A stretch of DNA of 64,000 bases, taken from the NCBI RefSeq assembly GCF_028640845.1, contig NC_080539.1, forward strand, positions 191,403,436-191,467,435. Direction: 5' to 3'. This DNA is from Ahaetulla prasina (taxonomy: Eukaryota; Chordata; Lepidosauria; Squamata; Colubridae). Position numbers and translations under genes: made by a program. The notes beneath the pieces were generated by a model, which was not told the DNA's origin, ran no database searches, and saw only the letters and a program-made list of their open reading frames with translations. This document shows positions 1 through 11,725 of the stretch, one piece after another (within the stretch, counting starts at the first letter, position 1; each line of letters begins with the position of its first letter).

Positions 1-1247
1 CCTGCTCCCATCATGATGGAGGATAAATTTCATTTTTCATAGAAATGATCAGCGTTGGCATTAATGTTTGTGGATGCTCAAAAAACATTTGATAATCTAA
101 ACTGGAACTTTCTTATTAATCAGTTGGAAATTACGAATTTAGGGGAGAAATTTACAAACATTAGATCAATTTATTCGAAACAATCGGCTAAAATAATAAT
201 AAATGGGGAAACGATGGAGAGGATTAGTATAACTAAGGGGGTAAGACAGGGATGTCCCTTGTCACCCCTCTTATTTATACTATCAGTGGAAATATTATTA
301 ATGCAAATTAGACAAAACCAAATGATAAAAGGGTTGAAAATTAAACAGGAAGATTATAAAGTACACTAAAAGAGGATAATTATGATAAATTGGTACAACA
401 AATACAAAAAGATTTAGACATTTGGGTAAAATTATAGATATCTTTAGTTGGTAGAATTGCCCTAATAAAAAGGAATATATTACTAAAATTGCTATATTTA
501 TTTCAAACAATCCCAATAAGATTAGGGAAAGTATTTTTCGATCAATTAAATAGAATAATAGGTAAATTTATTTGGTTGGGGGAAAAAGCCCGAATAAAAC
601 GTAAACTTCTTCAGGACTCCAGATCCAAAGGAGGTTTCGGCCTACCCGATTGGGAAATATATTATCAAGCAGCGACAATAATGTGTACTAAAAGATTGGG
701 TTCAACTAAGAAATAAGAAAGTATTAACATTGGAAGGCCACGATCTCCAATTAAGATGGCATGCATTTTTATGGGAAGGAAAAAACAAGACCAACACATA
801 CTTCCAGAGACTAGTGTGAAATGCTTTGTTAAATATTTGGGACAATATAAGGAAAAATCACTATATGAAAGTTCCAGTTTGGATTTCAACAATGGAAGCA
901 ATAATCCATCCCAATGTGTTAGACATAAACGAAGCAGTAAGATACTCGGAACTTTTAGATGAATTTGGAAACTTAAAATCAGAACAGGATTTAAGAAATC
1001 AGGGATAATAATTGACTGGTGGCCATAACTGCAAATTAAAACAAAATACAAAAAAGACCGGGAACAATATGGTATATATACAAAACAATTGGATATTATT
1101 AGGAACAGGGGGAAAATTATTACAAAAATGTATAATTTTTTGTTAAAATTCAAAATGGAAGAAGAAACTGTGAAAGAGACAATGATTAGCTGGGCGAGAA
1201 ATTTTGGTCATAATATACAATTAGAGCAATGGGATAGATTGTGGGAG
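1..1247 (+). mobile_element. L1 LINE ORF2 fragment, decayed
   Basis: This is part of an L1-type ORF2. Residues encoded at 55-369 contain the RT box (FVDAQKTFDNLNW, then RQGCPLSPLLFIL). Translation then jumps from the QEDYK segment directly to the LKEDNY...LVGRIALIK segment, so the region carrying the FADD catalytic box is deleted. The downstream thumb and C-terminal blocks (FIWLGEKARIKRKLLQD, then HAFLWEGKNKTNT-like) follow with several stops and frameshifts. The element runs off the left window edge and stops abruptly at about 1247, before the cysteine motif, so it lacks a normal 3' end. It cannot code for an active enzyme. Confidence 0.9.
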
Positions 1248-1407
1248 AGAACCATGTAAAAAAATACTAAATCCAAATTTATCCAAAAATGTTCCACTTT
1301 TATAATTATGGAGAAATCCAAAAGAGCTTTTGTTTACATGGTTTATACACATTTATAGAATATTTAAAGAACCATGTAAAAAAATACTAAATCCAAATTT
1401 ATCCAAA
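1248..1407. repeat. 40-bp direct repeat, offset 120 bp
   Basis: The 40 bases at 1248-1287 recur identically at 1368-1407, exactly 120 bp later. The first copy abuts the broken end of the L1 fragment. The arrangement could be a long target-site duplication around an 80-bp insert, or a local duplication made when the L1 3' part was lost. The 80 bp between the copies has no recognisable family. Confidence 0.85.
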
Positions 1408-1882
1408 TAAAACTTCTATTTTTACCAAAAAATGAGAAAAGTGACATAGTTTTGGCAAATGCTATCAATATTGGACAAATAATTTTGATTTCACAGATCT
1501 TCAGTTTCCTAGAATCACGCTTTAAGAAATACTGACTCAGGGTATTATGTTCAGTTCTAGGCATCATATTTTACAAAGTATTTAGAGTTCAAGTGGGACA
1601 GGAATAGATCTGCAAAAATATAAGCTTATAAAACCAAATTAGCAGGAGAGTCTTGTGCACACAACTATAACTTCTTTTCTAACTCCAAAATGCTTGCTAC
1701 AGATTTAGTATCATTTTAATGTTTGCTTAAAACTGCTGGTAAATTAACACTGAACAGGAAGTTAAAAAAATGTTAATTATAAAACTATCAAAATAATATT
1801 TCTTCCTAAAATTCAGGTACTAATTTTATCATCATACCATAATTGTTGAATGATCATTTTTCTGAATCTCTTTTCCTCACAG
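1408..1882. other. Intron sequence, unclassified
   Basis: AT-rich sequence leading to the splice acceptor at 1881-1882, which is preceded by a pyrimidine tract. No repeat family or other exon was recognised. Confidence 0.6.
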
Positions 1883-2017
1883 ATTGTATTTCATCTTCTT
1901 TATCGACTTAATCTCATGCCTTACCGATGTAGAATTGCCTCTATGTGCAGCTATGGCACCAACAGAAAGTTATCAACTGCTCTAGCCCTTCTGGGGAAAC
2001 CATCAGTTTTACTATTG
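1883..2017 (+). CDS. ABCA12: ABCA transporter exon: NBD2 signature and start of Walker B
   Basis: This exon encodes 45 residues of the second ATP-binding domain of an ABCA-type lipid transporter. ABCA12 moves lipids into lamellar granules of keratinocytes for the skin barrier. The acceptor AG is at 1881-1882 behind a pyrimidine tract, the donor GT is at 2018, and both phases are 0. The peptide ends YGTNRKLSTALALLGKPSVLLL: the signature helix followed by the hydrophobic strand of Walker B, whose acidic residues start the next exon. The signature reads SYGTNRK where most ABCA proteins have SGGxxRK. From memory, human ABCA12 has a similar SYGT variant, which favours ABCA12 over ABCA1/4/13; this was not checked by alignment. 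Upstream exons, including Walker A, lie outside the window. Confidence 0.8.
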
Positions 2018-2257
2018 GTATGAAATTCAAACTTTATTTTGTGCGGAATTATTATGATTTTTCATATTCTCTCATAGTCTTGCAAAGTAATAGCTACAAG
2101 CCAGAAAACTATTTTGTTTTTTTAAAGTTTTTTATTTTTATTACTCATAAAACATATATAAATGCACAATCTCTTTAACCATTCTTATTACACATATTAT
2201 CTTTTGATTTCCATATTGGTTCATTCTTCATTCTAAAACTTTAAAATACATTCAGAG

Positions 2258-2560
2258 TTGCTCTTCTACCATTCCAAATCTCCCTTCTTCCACAACAACC
2301 GCCTCTCCGTTCCTTCTCCCCTCTTACCCTTCCCTCCCTTCTTCTATTCTTTTCAACTTTCTTCTTTCCTCCTCTCCTTCCCCTCCTCTTCTTCCCCTTC
2401 CTTTCCCCCACTCCTCCCCTTTTCCTCTCTTTCTAACCCTCTCTCCTACTCTTATTTCCCCTCCCTTTCTTCCTTTCTTTTTCCCTTTCTTCTTTCTCTC
2501 TTTTCCTCCCTTCTCCTCTCTCCTTCCTACCTGTCCCTCTACTCCTCTCTCCCTTCTGTC
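2258..2560 (-). repeat. Pyrimidine-rich tract, L1 3' UTR
   Basis: About 300 bp is almost pure C/T on the + strand, purine-rich on the L1 sense strand. It lies where an L1 polypurine 3' UTR belongs, just inside the element's 3' end. The serine/proline-rich open frame across it is a composition artefact. Confidence 0.8.
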
Positions 2561-2797
2561 TCCTTTGTTGTGTCTATTTTCAATTCAATTCAAGATAATA
2601 TTCGAGCAACCCGGATCTTATATTTACCCACATTTTCCTTTCAATTTCTTTTCTATTTTTTTTGTTACACTTATATCATCCTTAACGTACATTTATATAG
2701 TACCTGTTTTTTCATTTTCCCCCTCCTTCCCCCTTTTTCATTTACTCAGGTGTCATCTGGATTTCTATATGTTTTTTGTCTTTTCTTTCATTTATTT

Positions 2798-5797
2798 TTA
2801 TTCATATTCCTTTTCTAGCCAATCATAAAAATGTCCCCATGTCTTGAAATATACCGATTCCTCTTTATCTTTTATTCTTAATGTTAATCTGGTCATTTCT
2901 GCACAGTCTAAAATTTTATTTATTATCTCTCCTTCTAATGGGATTTTTTCTGCTTTCCAGTTTTGTGCAAATACTGCTGTTATTATATGTATAATCATAT
3001 ATAATTTCTTAATCATTTTTTCATCTGTTCCCATCAATATCTCATCCAATTCTGATTTTCCCATATTTAAACCATACTGTTTAAGATCTTTTTTGTATCT
3101 TGATTGTATTTGCAATCATGTAAACCAATCAGTCTCAATCTCTTGCTTTTCCAACTCTTGTTTTTGTTTTAGTTCTCCCTTTTCTGTTAAAATATCCTTA
3201 TATCTAAGAATATTTTTCATATTAATAATATTTGGATGTGTCAAAGCTTCCATTGTTGAAAGCCACATAGGTATTTCCATGTAATGTTTTGCTTTCACTC
3301 TCTCCCACACTATTAATAAACCATTTTTTACATAATGTCTCTGGAAGTATCCATGTATCCTGTTTTTCCTATACCATAAGAAAGCGTGCCAAGCGTGCCA
3401 TGTCTTTCCAAAGTCAATAGTCTTGTATTTCTCAATAAGATCCGTTCTTTAATCCATGTTAGCACTGCCACTTGGTAATACAGCTCCTAATTTGGAAGCC
3501 CAAACCTGCCTCTAATTCTAGAATCTTGTAACATTTTTATATTAATTCTTGCTTTTTTCCCCTTGCCATATATATTTCCACATTGCCCTATTCAAGTTCT
3601 CAAAGTATTTTATTTCTCAATCTTTCTTGGTATTGTTTGGAAGAGAAATAAGATTCTTGGTTATATGTTCATCTTAATTAACGCTATCCTTCCCATTAAT
3701 GATAATTGCAAATTTCTCCATTTCTCCAAGTCTTTTTCAATTTGATTTCTCAATTTAAAGTAGTTATCTTCTTTGATGGTTATGCATCTTGAAGTTAGCT
3801 GAATGCCTAAATATTTCACTTTCTTCACTATTTGAATGTTTGGTTTCTCCATTATTTCCTTTTTTTTTCCTATCATATTTTTAACTAAAATTTTTGTCTT
3901 ATCTTTATTAATTTTCAGTCCCTACTGCTCCATATTCCTCTATTTGTTCCAGTAACTTTGGGCTTGTTTCTATAGGATCTTCCATAATAAACACTAAATC
4001 ATCCGCAAATGCTTGCAATTTATATTCTTCTTTTTTATTTTTCATTCCTTTTATTTCTTTATCTTGTTTTACTCTTCTGTTTAAAATCTCTAATGTCAGT
4101 ATAAATAATAATAGAGATAACGGACATCCTTGTCTGGTTCCTTTTCTGATATCCACTTTTTCTCTCATTTCGCCATTTACAATTACCTTTGCCGATTGTC
4201 CTTTCTATATAGTTTTGACCATATTTATAAATCTATCTCCAAAATCCATCATTCGCAATTATGTTATCATAAATTGCCAATTCTCATTGTCAAACGCTTT
4301 CTGTGCATCCAAAAATAACAATGCCATTTGCTTCTCTAGATACACTTCATAGTATTCCAATGTATTCCATATAATTTGCATATTGTCTCTAATCTGCCTT
4401 TTTGGTAAAAAACCATTCTGATCTGTGTGTATAAATTCATTTAGCATTCTCTTCAGTCTTGATGCAAAAATTTTGCAATCCGCATTTAATAGGGAAATTG
4501 GTCTATAATTCTTTATTTGTTGAAGAGCTGATTCTTCTTTTGGTATAAGAGTTATGTATGCCTCCATCCACGAGTCCGGGATTTTAGCTTCTAGTAATAA
4601 GTCATTAAATACCTGCAACATTACATTACTTAATACATCTTGCAACATTTTGTATAACTCTGCTGGTAATCCATCCTGTCCTGGTGTTTTACCATTCTTT
4701 TGTCTCTTAATTCCCTCTATTCCCTCCCATCATTGATATTCTTTCTTCAAATAACTTTTTAAGTTTTTCTGGAATCTTGGGTATTCCAGCTTTTTCTAGA
4801 TATTGTTCTATCTTTCCCTCTGCAACTGTCTCTTTCTGGTATAGTCGTTTGTAATATTTCTCAATTACTTTTTTCTTTTCCTCATTTTGGTAGCATATAT
4901 TCCCATCTTGATCTACTAGTTGGTTTATTAACTTCTTTTCTTTCTCCTTTTTCATTTTATATGCTAACCATTGTCCTGGTTTATTTGCATTATCAAAAAA
5001 GTTTTACTTTGTTGATTTTATTTTATTCACCAAATCTTCATTTTCCATTACATTCATTTTATGTTTTTGCAAGTCCATCAAATTCTTAATCTTTTTATGA
5101 GGTGGATTTTTCTGTAGTTTCCTCTCTAACTTCTTATACTGTTCCTCCAGTTTTTTGTGTGTTTGTCTATTCTGTTTGTGCTGTTTTCCTAAATAAGTAA
5201 TTGTCAGTCTAATATACACTTTGCTAGTATCACATACATTTTGTAATGACGTAGCCTCTTTTTTATTTTATTTAAAGAAATAGATCGATTCTTTTTCTAT
5301 ATACTGCTGAAAATTCTTTTCATTTAATAGTTTTTGATTCAATGTCCATCTTATTCTTTTCATGTCATTATTATTGGGTTGTGGTTTGCCCATGTACTTG
5401 TTTCTATATCAATCTTGTGTATTTTAGATATTAATTCTGTTAACATCCATATCATATCTATTCTTGACCACGACATGTGTCTGTTTGAGTAAAATGTGTA
5501 CTGCTTTTTTTTGGGATATCTTCTTCTCCAAGCATTCTGCAAGCTCAATTCATCTGTCATTGTAAAAAATGCTCTAGGAAGAGTCTTTCTTAACTTCTTA
5601 TACATTTTTGAGGATTTGTGATCTAATTCATTATTTACAATCGAATTAAAATGTCCTATTATACATATATCTTCATATTCATATTCTATTATGTTTCTTT
5701 GTAATTTCGCATAAAATTCTTCTTGCTTTTTATTTGGAGCATATATTGTTACTAACGATATTTTTTTATGGTTCATTACTATTTCTACTATTAATAC
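2798..5797 (-). pseudogene. L1 ORF2 (endonuclease C-part, RT, C-terminal domain), broken
   Basis: This is the main body of ORF2 of the intron-filling L1. On the minus strand, 5776-5360 encodes the endonuclease middle and end (SLVTIYAPN, then SNRHMSWSRIDM; the usual SDHSP-like box reads WANHNPI). Then come the linker (5219-4707), RT boxes (PISLLNADCKIFASRL and FLDAQKAFDNENW at 4648-4259; RQGCPLSLLLFILTLE and FADDLVFIME at 4168-3908), the thumb (3876-3661) and the C-terminal part (3310-2798). The reading frame changes several times and has stops, so no full protein is made. The RT catalytic FADD is still present. The missing N-terminus continues at 7909-8147 beyond the L2-like insertion. Confidence 0.9.
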
Positions 5798-7908
5798 TCT
5801 TATTTATTATTTATTTATTTATTTATTTCGGTTTCTATACCGACCTTCTCCCGAAGGACTCAGGGCGGTTTACAGCCAATTTAAAACAACATGAATATAC
5901 ACAAAGAATTAAAACATAATTAAAAACTAATTTTGAAATTTGGCCCAACAAATTAAAACAATCCTAAAAACTTCATAAAACCCCCACTAAAATTTCATTA
6001 GGCTAGCCCCGGACGATGGAATAAGAAAGTCTTAAGCTCGCGTTTAAAGGTCCGGAGGTCAGGGAGTTGACGCAACCCCGGAGGCAGCTCATTCCAAAGG
6101 GCAGGAGCCCCCACAGAGAAGGACCTCCCCCTGGGGGCCGCCAGTCAACATTGTTTGACTGACAGCACCCTAAGGAGGCCCTCCCTGTGAGAGCGCACAG
6201 GTCTATGGGAAGCAATTGGTGGCAGTAGGCGGTCTCATAAATAACCCGGTCCTATGCCATGGAGCGCTTTAAAGGTGATGACCAACACCTTGAATTGCAC
6301 CCGGAAGACCACTGGCAGCCAGTGCAGCCTGCGCAGGAGAGGTGTTACATGGGAGCATCGTGGTGCTCCCTCTATCACCTTCGCAGTCGCATTCTGGACC
6401 AGCTGGAGTCTCCTGGTGCTCTTCAAGGGGAGCCCCATGTAGAGAGCATTGCAGTAGTCCAGGCGGGAAGTGACAAGGGCATGAGTGACCGTGCATAGGG
6501 AATCCCGGTCCAGGAAGGGACGCAACTGGCGAATCAGATGCATCTGATAAAAAGCTCCCCTGGTGACGGCCATCAAATGATCTTCTAAAGACAGCCGATC
6601 ATCCAGGAGAATGCCTAAGTTGCGAACCCTCTCCCTGGGGGCCAATGATTTGCCCCCAACAGCCAGCGATGGAATCAGCTGGCTGTACCGGGATGCCGGC
6701 ATCCACAACCACTCCGTCTTGGAGGGGTTGAGCTGAAGCCTGTTCTTCCCCATCCAGACCTGCACGGCTTCCAGACACGGGACATCACTTTGACGGCTTC
6801 GTTGGGGTAGTTAGGGGTGGAAATGTACAGCTGAGTGTCATCAGCATACCGATGGCATCTCACCCCAAAACCATGGATGATCTCACCCAGCGGCTTCATA
6901 TAGATGTTGAACAGGAGAGGCGAGAGAACCGACCCCTGTGGCACCCCACACGTGAGGCGCCTGGAGGTCAATCTCTGCCCTCCTGCCAACACCGTCTGCG
7001 AACGGTCAGAGAGATAGGAGGAGAACCACCAAAAAACGGTGCCCCCCACTCCTAAACCCCCCAACCGCCGCAGCAGGATACCATGGTCGATGGTATCAAA
7101 GGCCGCTGAGAGATCTAATAGGACCAGGACAGAGGAACAACCCCTGTCCCGAGACCTCCAGAGATCATCAACCAACGCGACCAAAGTCGTCTCCGTGCTG
7201 TATGCAGGCCTGAAGCTGGACTGGAACAGGTCTAGATAGACAGTTTCCTCCAGGTACTGAGGGAACTGACATGCTACCACACTCTCAACAACCTTCGCCA
7301 CAAAGCGAAGGTTGGAGACCGGACGATAGTTTGCTAAAACAGCTGGGTCCAAGGAAGGCTTCTTGAGGAGGGGCCTCACCACCACCTCTTTCAAGGCGGT
7401 AGGAAAGACACCCTCCATCAAAGAAGCATTGATAATTCCCAGGAGCCAGCCTCGTGTAACCTCCTGTGTGGCCAGTACCAACCAGGAGGGACACGGGTGG
7501 TCGCATTCAGCCTCCTCAGTATCCTGTCCATGTCCTTGGGAGTCACAGCATCAAACTCCTCCCAGATAACATTCTCCAAAACTACCTCCGTCATCCCGCC
7601 CGAATCTACCCAATCAGCGTCCAGCCCATCCCGGATCTGAGCGATTTTATCGTACAGATATTGTCCAAAATCCTCAGCACGGCCCTGCAAGGGGTCCTTC
7701 CGAGCTCCCTGAGCAAGGAGGGAGCGGGTCACCCTAAACAGTGCGGTTGGGGGTTATCTGCCGATGCAATAAGAGCGGTAAAATACACCTGTTTTGCCGC
7801 TCTTATCGCCACTAGATAGGTCTGAATATGAGACCTTACTAGTGTTCGGTCGGATTCAGCGCGGCTGGCCCTCTAGTCGCTCTCTAGGTGTCTTTTCTGG
7901 CGTTTCAT
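5797..7908 (-). mobile_element. L2-like LINE (CR1/L2 superfamily), 5'-truncated
   Basis: A GC-richer LINE copy lies inside the L1 endonuclease. Minus-strand ORFs 7732-7418 and 7481-6675 give the linker and [69 protein letters not shown] and the catalytic YADDTQLY. After a frameshift, 6765-6235 gives the downstream [10 protein letters not shown] and LDYCNALYMGLP segments. The 3' end carries the CCGCCCTGAGTC-type tail and ends in (TTTA)n at 5797-5826, the usual microsatellite tail of this group. It has no endonuclease domain, so it is 5'-truncated. L1 sequence resumes on both sides within the same codon context (EEGR, then VLIVE). Confidence 0.88.
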
Positions 7909-8147
7909 CTCCCTTCCTCATCCTCAAAAATTTGTTTGGATTGAATTGTCCTTTTAATATATAGTGCTACTTCTCTTTTACTCTGACAAGCAAGTATTGT
8001 ATATAATGTCCCCAATTTAATCTGCTCCCAAAACTTCTTTCTAATATGAACTTCTTGTAAGCATATTATCTCTAATTTTAACTTCTTTAATTTATTAAAT
8101 ATTCTTCTTTTTATTCCCGAATTTAGTCCATTTATTTCTTCTTCCAT
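7909..8147 (-). pseudogene. L1 ORF2 N-terminus (endonuclease start)
   Basis: The first 80 codons of ORF2 of the large L1 begin at 8147 with an INGLNSGIKRR segment, followed by ICLQEVHIRKK, the endonuclease metal-binding glutamate region. The frame stops at the L2-like insertion after DEEGR and continues at 5797. The ORF2 ATG follows the ORF1 stop by only 3 nt. Confidence 0.88.
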
Positions 8148-8150
8148 ATT

Positions 8151-8466
8151 TTACTTATTTACTTGCTTAGTAGATTTAATCATTCTTATCTCCCTTTGTT
8201 CTTTTGCTTCTTTCACTCTTGTGCCTTCTCTTATAGCTCTTTCTTCTTGTTCTTTAGCTATATCTTTTGGTTGTTCCTTTTTCTCTTCCTGATATCCAGC
8301 CTCTCTTTCTTCTCTCAATCTCTCTTCTTCTTGGAATCCTATATATTGTTCATAAAATAGTTCCACCTTCTCTATTGTATCCAATCTATGTCTTTGTTCC
8401 TACCAGTTCACCAAGATTCCTTCTGGAACCAACCATCTAAAATTCACTCCTCTTTTAATCAAATAT
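8151..8466 (-). pseudogene. L1 ORF1 C-terminal part
   Basis: This is the C-terminal segment of ORF1, the RNA-binding chaperone of the L1 particle. On the minus strand it reads YLIKRGVNFRWLVPEGILV, one stop, RLDTIEKVELFYEQYIG, then a highly charged E/K/R tail ending in VNK at 8151. It continues the N-terminal part at 11726-12392, from which the Snake1-type element separated it. Confidence 0.85.
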
Positions 8467-8472
8467 TCCAAG

Positions 8473-11433
8473 ATGGCGCCGACGAAGGCTGCCTCGGTGA
8501 AATGCTCTCTAATTGTTTCTTTATTTCTAATTGTTCTCTGTGACTCACTACGGATTTCCTACTCACGAGACCATCTGCTAAAAATTAAGGAACATTTCTT
8601 TAAGGAGCAGCTTTCTTTGATCTCACCCCCACCTATCTTTACAAACATGGAGGAGATTCTAATACAGGAGGAGGCAATTCCCACGGAGCCATGGATTACC
8701 AAAAAAAACAAACGACGAAAGCGACGGAAGAGAGGTAAACGATCTGGGATCTTAAACAGATTAAGAAGTCGCATTAAAACTCCTCTGCCTTCAATTTTCC
8801 TAACAAATATACGCTCACTTGCAAATAAGATGGATGAAATACTCCTCTTAAACAAATACTATTCTGATTTTCGCAATTCAGCAGTCCTATGCTTCTCTGA
8901 AACCTGGTTAAATGAATCAATTGAAAATAGCAGCCTGAACATTCCAGAGTTTCAGATTGAACGATCAGACAGGATTCCAGAAACATCTGGTAAAAAGAAA
9001 GGAGGAGGCTTATGTCTATATATTAATAGAAACTGGTGTCAAGATTTTAATATAATTTACAAATTCTGTGACAACAATTTAGAGACTCTAATTATCAACT
9101 GCAAACCTTACTATTCGCCTCGTGAATTTTCCTCATTTCTTCTAATTGCTGTTTATGTCCCACCACAAGCCTGTGTAAACAAGGCATTACGAACTCTAGC
9201 TGACCAAATCATGGAGGCTGAAGCCAAACACCCTGATTCACTGGCCATTGTTTTGGGAGATCTAAACAAGGCAAACTTAAGGAAAGAGCTACCAAAATAC
9301 TTTCAGCATGTCAATTGTCCCACCAGAGGCAAGAATACTCTAGACCATTGCTACACAACACTAAAAGATGCTTATCGGTCTTTACCACGTGCAGCTGTAG
9401 GACACTCTGATCATTGCATGATTCACCTTGTACCTGCTTACAGGCAAAGACTTAAAGCCACAAAACCAATAATTAAATCAGTGAAGACCTGGACGGAGGA
9501 ATCAAAATTAAAGCTGCAGGCATGTTTTGACTGCACTGATTGGAATATTTTTAAAGATACCTCTGCGGACCTGGATGAACTCACAGATACTGTAACATCA
9601 TATGTCAGCTTCTGTGAAGACCTATGTGTACCTACAAGGAACTTGCGAATATACAGTAACAACAAACCTTGGTTCACACCTAAACTTAAGCAGCTACGAC
9701 ATTCGAAAGAGGAGGCCTACAGAAAAGGTGATAAAATGCTGTACAATCAGGCCAGAAATGCACTAACAAGGGAGATCAGAGCAGCAAAAAGAGGCTACTC
9801 TGAAAAGCTAAAGAATCAGTTTTCAGCAAATGAACCAGCAAACATGTGGAAAACTCTTAAAAATATCACCGGCTATGGAAAACCTCCTTCCCAGGCTGAA
9901 GGTAATCAACAACTGGCAGATGACCTGAATGAGTTTTACTGCAGGTTTGAAAGGAAACTACAGCCACCTATCTCCACAACCCCCATCTCAGACACACCAA
10001 CAACAGCCAAGCCTCCTACAACTGACCCCATTTCATTGGGTTCACAACCCCTAGTGATCACAGAAAAGGAAGTGCAGGACCTATTTCACAGACAAAAGCC
10101 AGGAAAAGCTCCAGGCCCAGACAAGATAATTCCTTCTTGCTTAAAAGTCTGTGCTGACCAATTGGCCCCCATCTTCACCCATATTTTCAATAAATCACTA
10201 GAGATGTGTTATGTTCCTTCTTGCTTCAAACGCTCTACCATCATCCCAGTGCCGAAGAAGCCCACCATCAAGGAACTGAATGACTACAGACCAGTTGCTC
10301 TAACATCTGTAGTCATGAAAACCTTTGAAAGGCTAGTGCTTTCCTACTTGAAAACCATCACGGATCCGCTGTTAGACCCCTTGCAATTTGCATACCGAGC
10401 AAACAGATCAACAGATGATGCTGTTAATATGGCTCTGCACTACATCCTACAACATCTTGAGTCTCCAAAGACCTATGCAAGGGTCCTTTTTGTAGACTTT
10501 AGTTCAGCATTCAATACCATCATTCCAGACATTCTTCTAACTAAGCTAAACCAGCTACAGGTACCGGAACAGACTTGCAAGTGGATCACAAGCTTCCTAA
10601 CAAACAGGAAGCAGCAGGTGAAGCTAAGCAAGATCACATCAAATACCTGTTCAATTAGCACAGGGGCCCCCCAAGGCTGTGTGCTCTCCCCACTTCTCTT
10701 CTCCCTGTATACCAATGACTGCATCTCCAATGATCCATCTGTTAAGCTACTGAAGTTCGCAGATGACACAACAGTGATTGGTCTCATTCGAGACAATGAC
10801 GAATCCGCATATAGACAAGAGGTCGAACGACTAGCCTTGTGGTGCAACCAAAACAATCTGGAACTGAACACACTCAAAACCGTAGAAATGGTGGTAGACT
10901 TTAGGAGAAACCCTTCCATACTTCCACCTCTCACAATACTAGACAACACAGTATCAACAGTAGAAACCTTCAAATTTCTAGGTTCTATCATATTGCAAGA
11001 TCTAAAATGGACAGCTAACATCAAAAACATCATTAAAAAAGGACAACAAAGAATGTTCTTTCTGCGCCAACTCAGAAAGCTCAAACTGCCCAAGGAGCTG
11101 CTGATTCAGTTCTATAGAGGAATTATTGAGTCTGTCATTTGCACCTCTATAACTGTCTGATTCGGTTCTGCAACCCAACAAGAAAAACACAGACTTCAGA
11201 GGATAATTAGAACTGCAGGAAAAATAATTGCTACCAACCTGCCTTCCATTAAGGACCTGTATACTGCACGAATCAAGAAGAGGGCCGTGAAAATATTTAC
11301 AGACCCCTCGCATCCTGGACATAAACTGTTTCAACTACTACCCTCAAAACGATGCTATAGAGCACTGCACACCAGAACAACTAGACACAAGAACAGTTTT
11401 TTCCCAAAGGCCATCACTCTGCTAAACAAATAA
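8473..11433 (+). pseudogene. Snake1-type LINE polyprotein (endonuclease-RT), single nonsense codon
   Basis: This would be a 986-residue protein with one defect: codon 896 (11158-11160) is TGA. The same position in the other copy at about 35.9 kb reads TGG, within ITVWFGSAT, so this is a simple W-to-stop change. Domains: a hydrophobic N-terminal stretch (residues about 12-27), a basic nuclear-localisation-like cluster KKNKRRKRRKRGKR (about 77-90), and an AP-type endonuclease (about 105-320) with TNIRSL, CFSETWL and GHSDHCM. The RT has YRPVALTSVVMKTFERLV, VDFSSAFNTI (about 674), GAPQGCVLSPLLF and the catalytic FADD (about 762). The frame beyond the stop remains open to TAA at 11431-11433. It is far better preserved than its L1 host. 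Confidence 0.9.
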
Positions 11434-11692
11434 TTCCATCAACACTGTCAAACTATTTACTGAATCTGCACTACTATTAATCTTCTCATAGTTCCCATCA
11501 CCAATCTCTTTCCATTTATGACTGTATGACTATAACTTGTTGCTGGCAATCCTTATGATTTATATTGATATATTGACCATCAATTGTGTTGTAAATGTTG
11601 TACCTTGATGAACGTATCTTTTCTTTTATGTACACTGAGAGCATATGCATCAAGACAAATTCCTTGTGTGTCCAATCACACTTGGCCAATAA

Positions 11693-11725
11693 AAATTCTA
11701 TTCTATTCTATTCTATTCTATTCTA
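11693..11725 (+). repeat. (ATTCT)n microsatellite, LINE 3' tail
   Basis: Perfect pentanucleotide units follow the CCAATAAAAATTCT end of the Snake1-type LINE. On the other strand this is (AATAG)n, the motif known to be seeded by these LINEs in snakes. Confidence 0.9.

Larger units (their letters stand above)
8468..11725 (+). mobile_element. Full-length Snake1-type (Rex1/CR1-L3) LINE
   Basis: A complete-looking LINE is inserted in L1 ORF1. It opens with CCAAGATGGCGCC at 8468-8480, which includes the start codon of its single ORF, so there is almost no 5' UTR. A 250-bp 3' UTR follows the ORF, and the element ends in (ATTCT)n. Only about 5 bp (ATATT) seems duplicated at the junctions. The L1 reading resumes from FLTK to YLIKRG when the element is removed. 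Family assignment rests on protein motifs shared with fish Rex1-like elements and on the pentanucleotide tail reported for snake L3/Snake1 LINEs. Confidence 0.85.

Noticed and set aside
2258..2818. 186-codon serine/proline/phenylalanine-rich open frame
   Set aside because: It lies in a pyrimidine tract of an antisense L1 3' UTR; length and composition follow from the C/T bias.
6852..7569. Several + strand open frames over the L2-like element
   Set aside because: They are antisense shadows of the RT-coding minus strand, which has the conserved boxes.
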